Source: Lobulomyces angularis (taxonomy: Eukaryota; Chytridiomycota; Chytridiomycetes; Lobulomycetales; Lobulomycetaceae). Taken from it: 21,334 nucleotides of DNA. The notes under the pieces are model-generated. The model worked only from the letters and a program-made list of their open reading frames with translations, was not told where the DNA came from and did no database searches. Both the position numbers and the translations under genes were made by a program. Position 1 is the stretch's first letter, and every line of letters begins with the position of its first letter. Positions 20,587 to 21,334 of the stretch are shown piece by piece. The DNA is taken from contig JADHYX010000368.1 in NCBI GenBank assembly GCA_027604685.1, forward strand, positions 1 to 21,334, read 5' to 3'.

Positions 20587-20982
20587 TTATCTTGGTAATT
20601 TTTCAGAGGGAGGAGTAGAATTCATTGCACCGATGGTCAAGACAATACTTGTGACGAATAAACAGGTACTTGCAATGACGAGAGTGAGTGTAAAAAAGAC
20701 GATGATTCCAAGTAGAAAGTAAAAGACGATTTTTGGCCAAAATTGAATTGATCTAAAAGAGTCAGGAAAGGACTCCAAAGCATAGATGATGAAACTTGAA
20801 AGTAAGGCAAGAACACCAGTGTAAGGGAGAGGACCGTAGATGGAAGGTGGAAGAAGGTCGGGAATAGTTTGCCAGGACCAGAGAAAAGTGTAAAGACCAC
20901 CGTTGAATAAAGCAAAGGAGGAAACAAATGCAAGGGAACGAGCGTAGACTTGAGCTGATGGTTCGTAAGTTGAAGGAGCCAT
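20587..20982 (-). CDS. Intronless four-helix membrane protein of unknown function, 131 aa
   Basis: I do not recognise the family. The single exon has no intron, unlike every other well-supported gene here. The start is MAPSTYEPSAQVYARS, followed by hydrophobic segments at about 17-37, 54-72 and a long one at 80-119 that can hold two helices. The linker between the first two is Pro-rich (LLPPSIYGPLPYTG). The C-terminus is short and polar (NSTPPSEKLPR). No cleavable signal peptide is evident. The coding DNA is strikingly GC-richer than its neighbours (one 60-base row at 20821-20880 is just over half G+C) and favours C-ending codons such as ATC, GTC, TTC and TAC. That suggests translational selection in a highly expressed gene, or a different origin. 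A small tetraspan of the endomembrane system is a reasonable guess, no more. Confidence 0.75.
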   Translation of the reverse strand: MAPSTYEPSAQVYARSLAFVSSFALFNGGLYTFLWSWQTIPDLLPPSIYGPLPYTGVLALLSSFIIYALESFPDSFRSIQFWPKIVFYFLLGIIVFFTLTLVIASTCLFVTSIVLTIGAMNSTPPSEKLPR

Positions 20983-21334
20983 TTTTAATTATTATTATTT
21001 TTTTTTAAATATTTGAATATTGAAAATTTGAATTTTTTTATTTTTTGATTTTTTATTGAAGCAATAAATTTATTCAAAGTTTGAAAAAAAAAAGATAAAA
21101 TGAAAATTTTTTTTTTTTATAAAGTTGATATTAAAAAAATATTAAAAAAAATAAAAAAAGATTTTTTAAAAAGATTTTTAAAATTAAATTAAAAAAAAAA
21201 AAAGTTTAAAAAAAAAAAGAAAAAAAAATTTTTTACTTTCATTTAAATAAAAAAAAAAAAAAAGGTTTAAAAAAAAAAATTTTAATTAATGTTTAATTTA
21301 ATTTAAAAAAAAAAAAAAAATCAAACAACATTTA
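20983..21334. other. AT-rich promoter side of the four-helix gene, to window end
   Basis: Nearly pure A/T homopolymers. This is the upstream region of the gene at 20587-20982. I see no exon or RNA gene. Confidence 0.6.

Noticed and set aside
20637..20933. 98-residue minus-strand ORF, hydrophobic
   Set aside because: Shifted frame inside the 131-residue four-helix gene.

Overview
This window is nuclear DNA from a very AT-rich eukaryote, most likely an early-diverging fungus of chytrid or zygomycete grade; that placement is an inference. Almost every gene is cut by many short introns (mostly about 35-110 nt, GT..AG, with a long T run before the acceptor). Intergenic DNA is made of A and T homopolymers. 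The proteins look fungal: Set2 with AWS, SET, post-SET, WW and SRI parts, Snx4/Atg24, a Nsr1/Gar2-type nucleolin, a cAMP-receptor-like GPCR, and a class C GPCR carrying a bacterial-type solute-binding domain. I saw no bacterial operon, tRNA, rRNA, CRISPR array, transposon or virus.

Layout, left to right: a 9-exon cAMP-receptor-like GPCR (436-2100, minus); an empty AT-rich stretch; a 14-exon Set2 H3K36 methyltransferase (3458-6669, minus) with one unresolved frame junction; a GC-richer non-coding island near 6780-6990; a tandem pair of small unrecognised paralogous genes (7684-7971 and 8466-8861, minus); a mucin-like single-pass membrane protein with a six-cysteine ectodomain (9639-10590, plus); convergent with it, an 11-exon class C GPCR with a periplasmic-type binding domain (10989-13784, minus); a doubtful signal-peptide ORF (14299-14466, plus); a Vps23/TSG101-like gene reduced to stalk and steadiness box (14673-15471, plus); a nucleolin-like gene with two RRMs, a RanBP2 zinc finger and an RGG tail (16352-18529, plus); convergent with it, Snx4 (18749-20514, minus); and an intronless four-helix membrane protein with much higher GC (20587-20982, minus).

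The genes do not form a pathway cluster. There is a loose theme of surface sensing (two GPCRs and a mucin-like receptor within 14 kb) and of endosomal sorting (ESCRT-I fragment, Snx4). All exon borders were worked out by eye from reading frame, splice signals and protein-family fit. They agree in phase except at the two places reported as findings (Set2 near 4948-4996 and the Vps23-like gene near 14930-15011).
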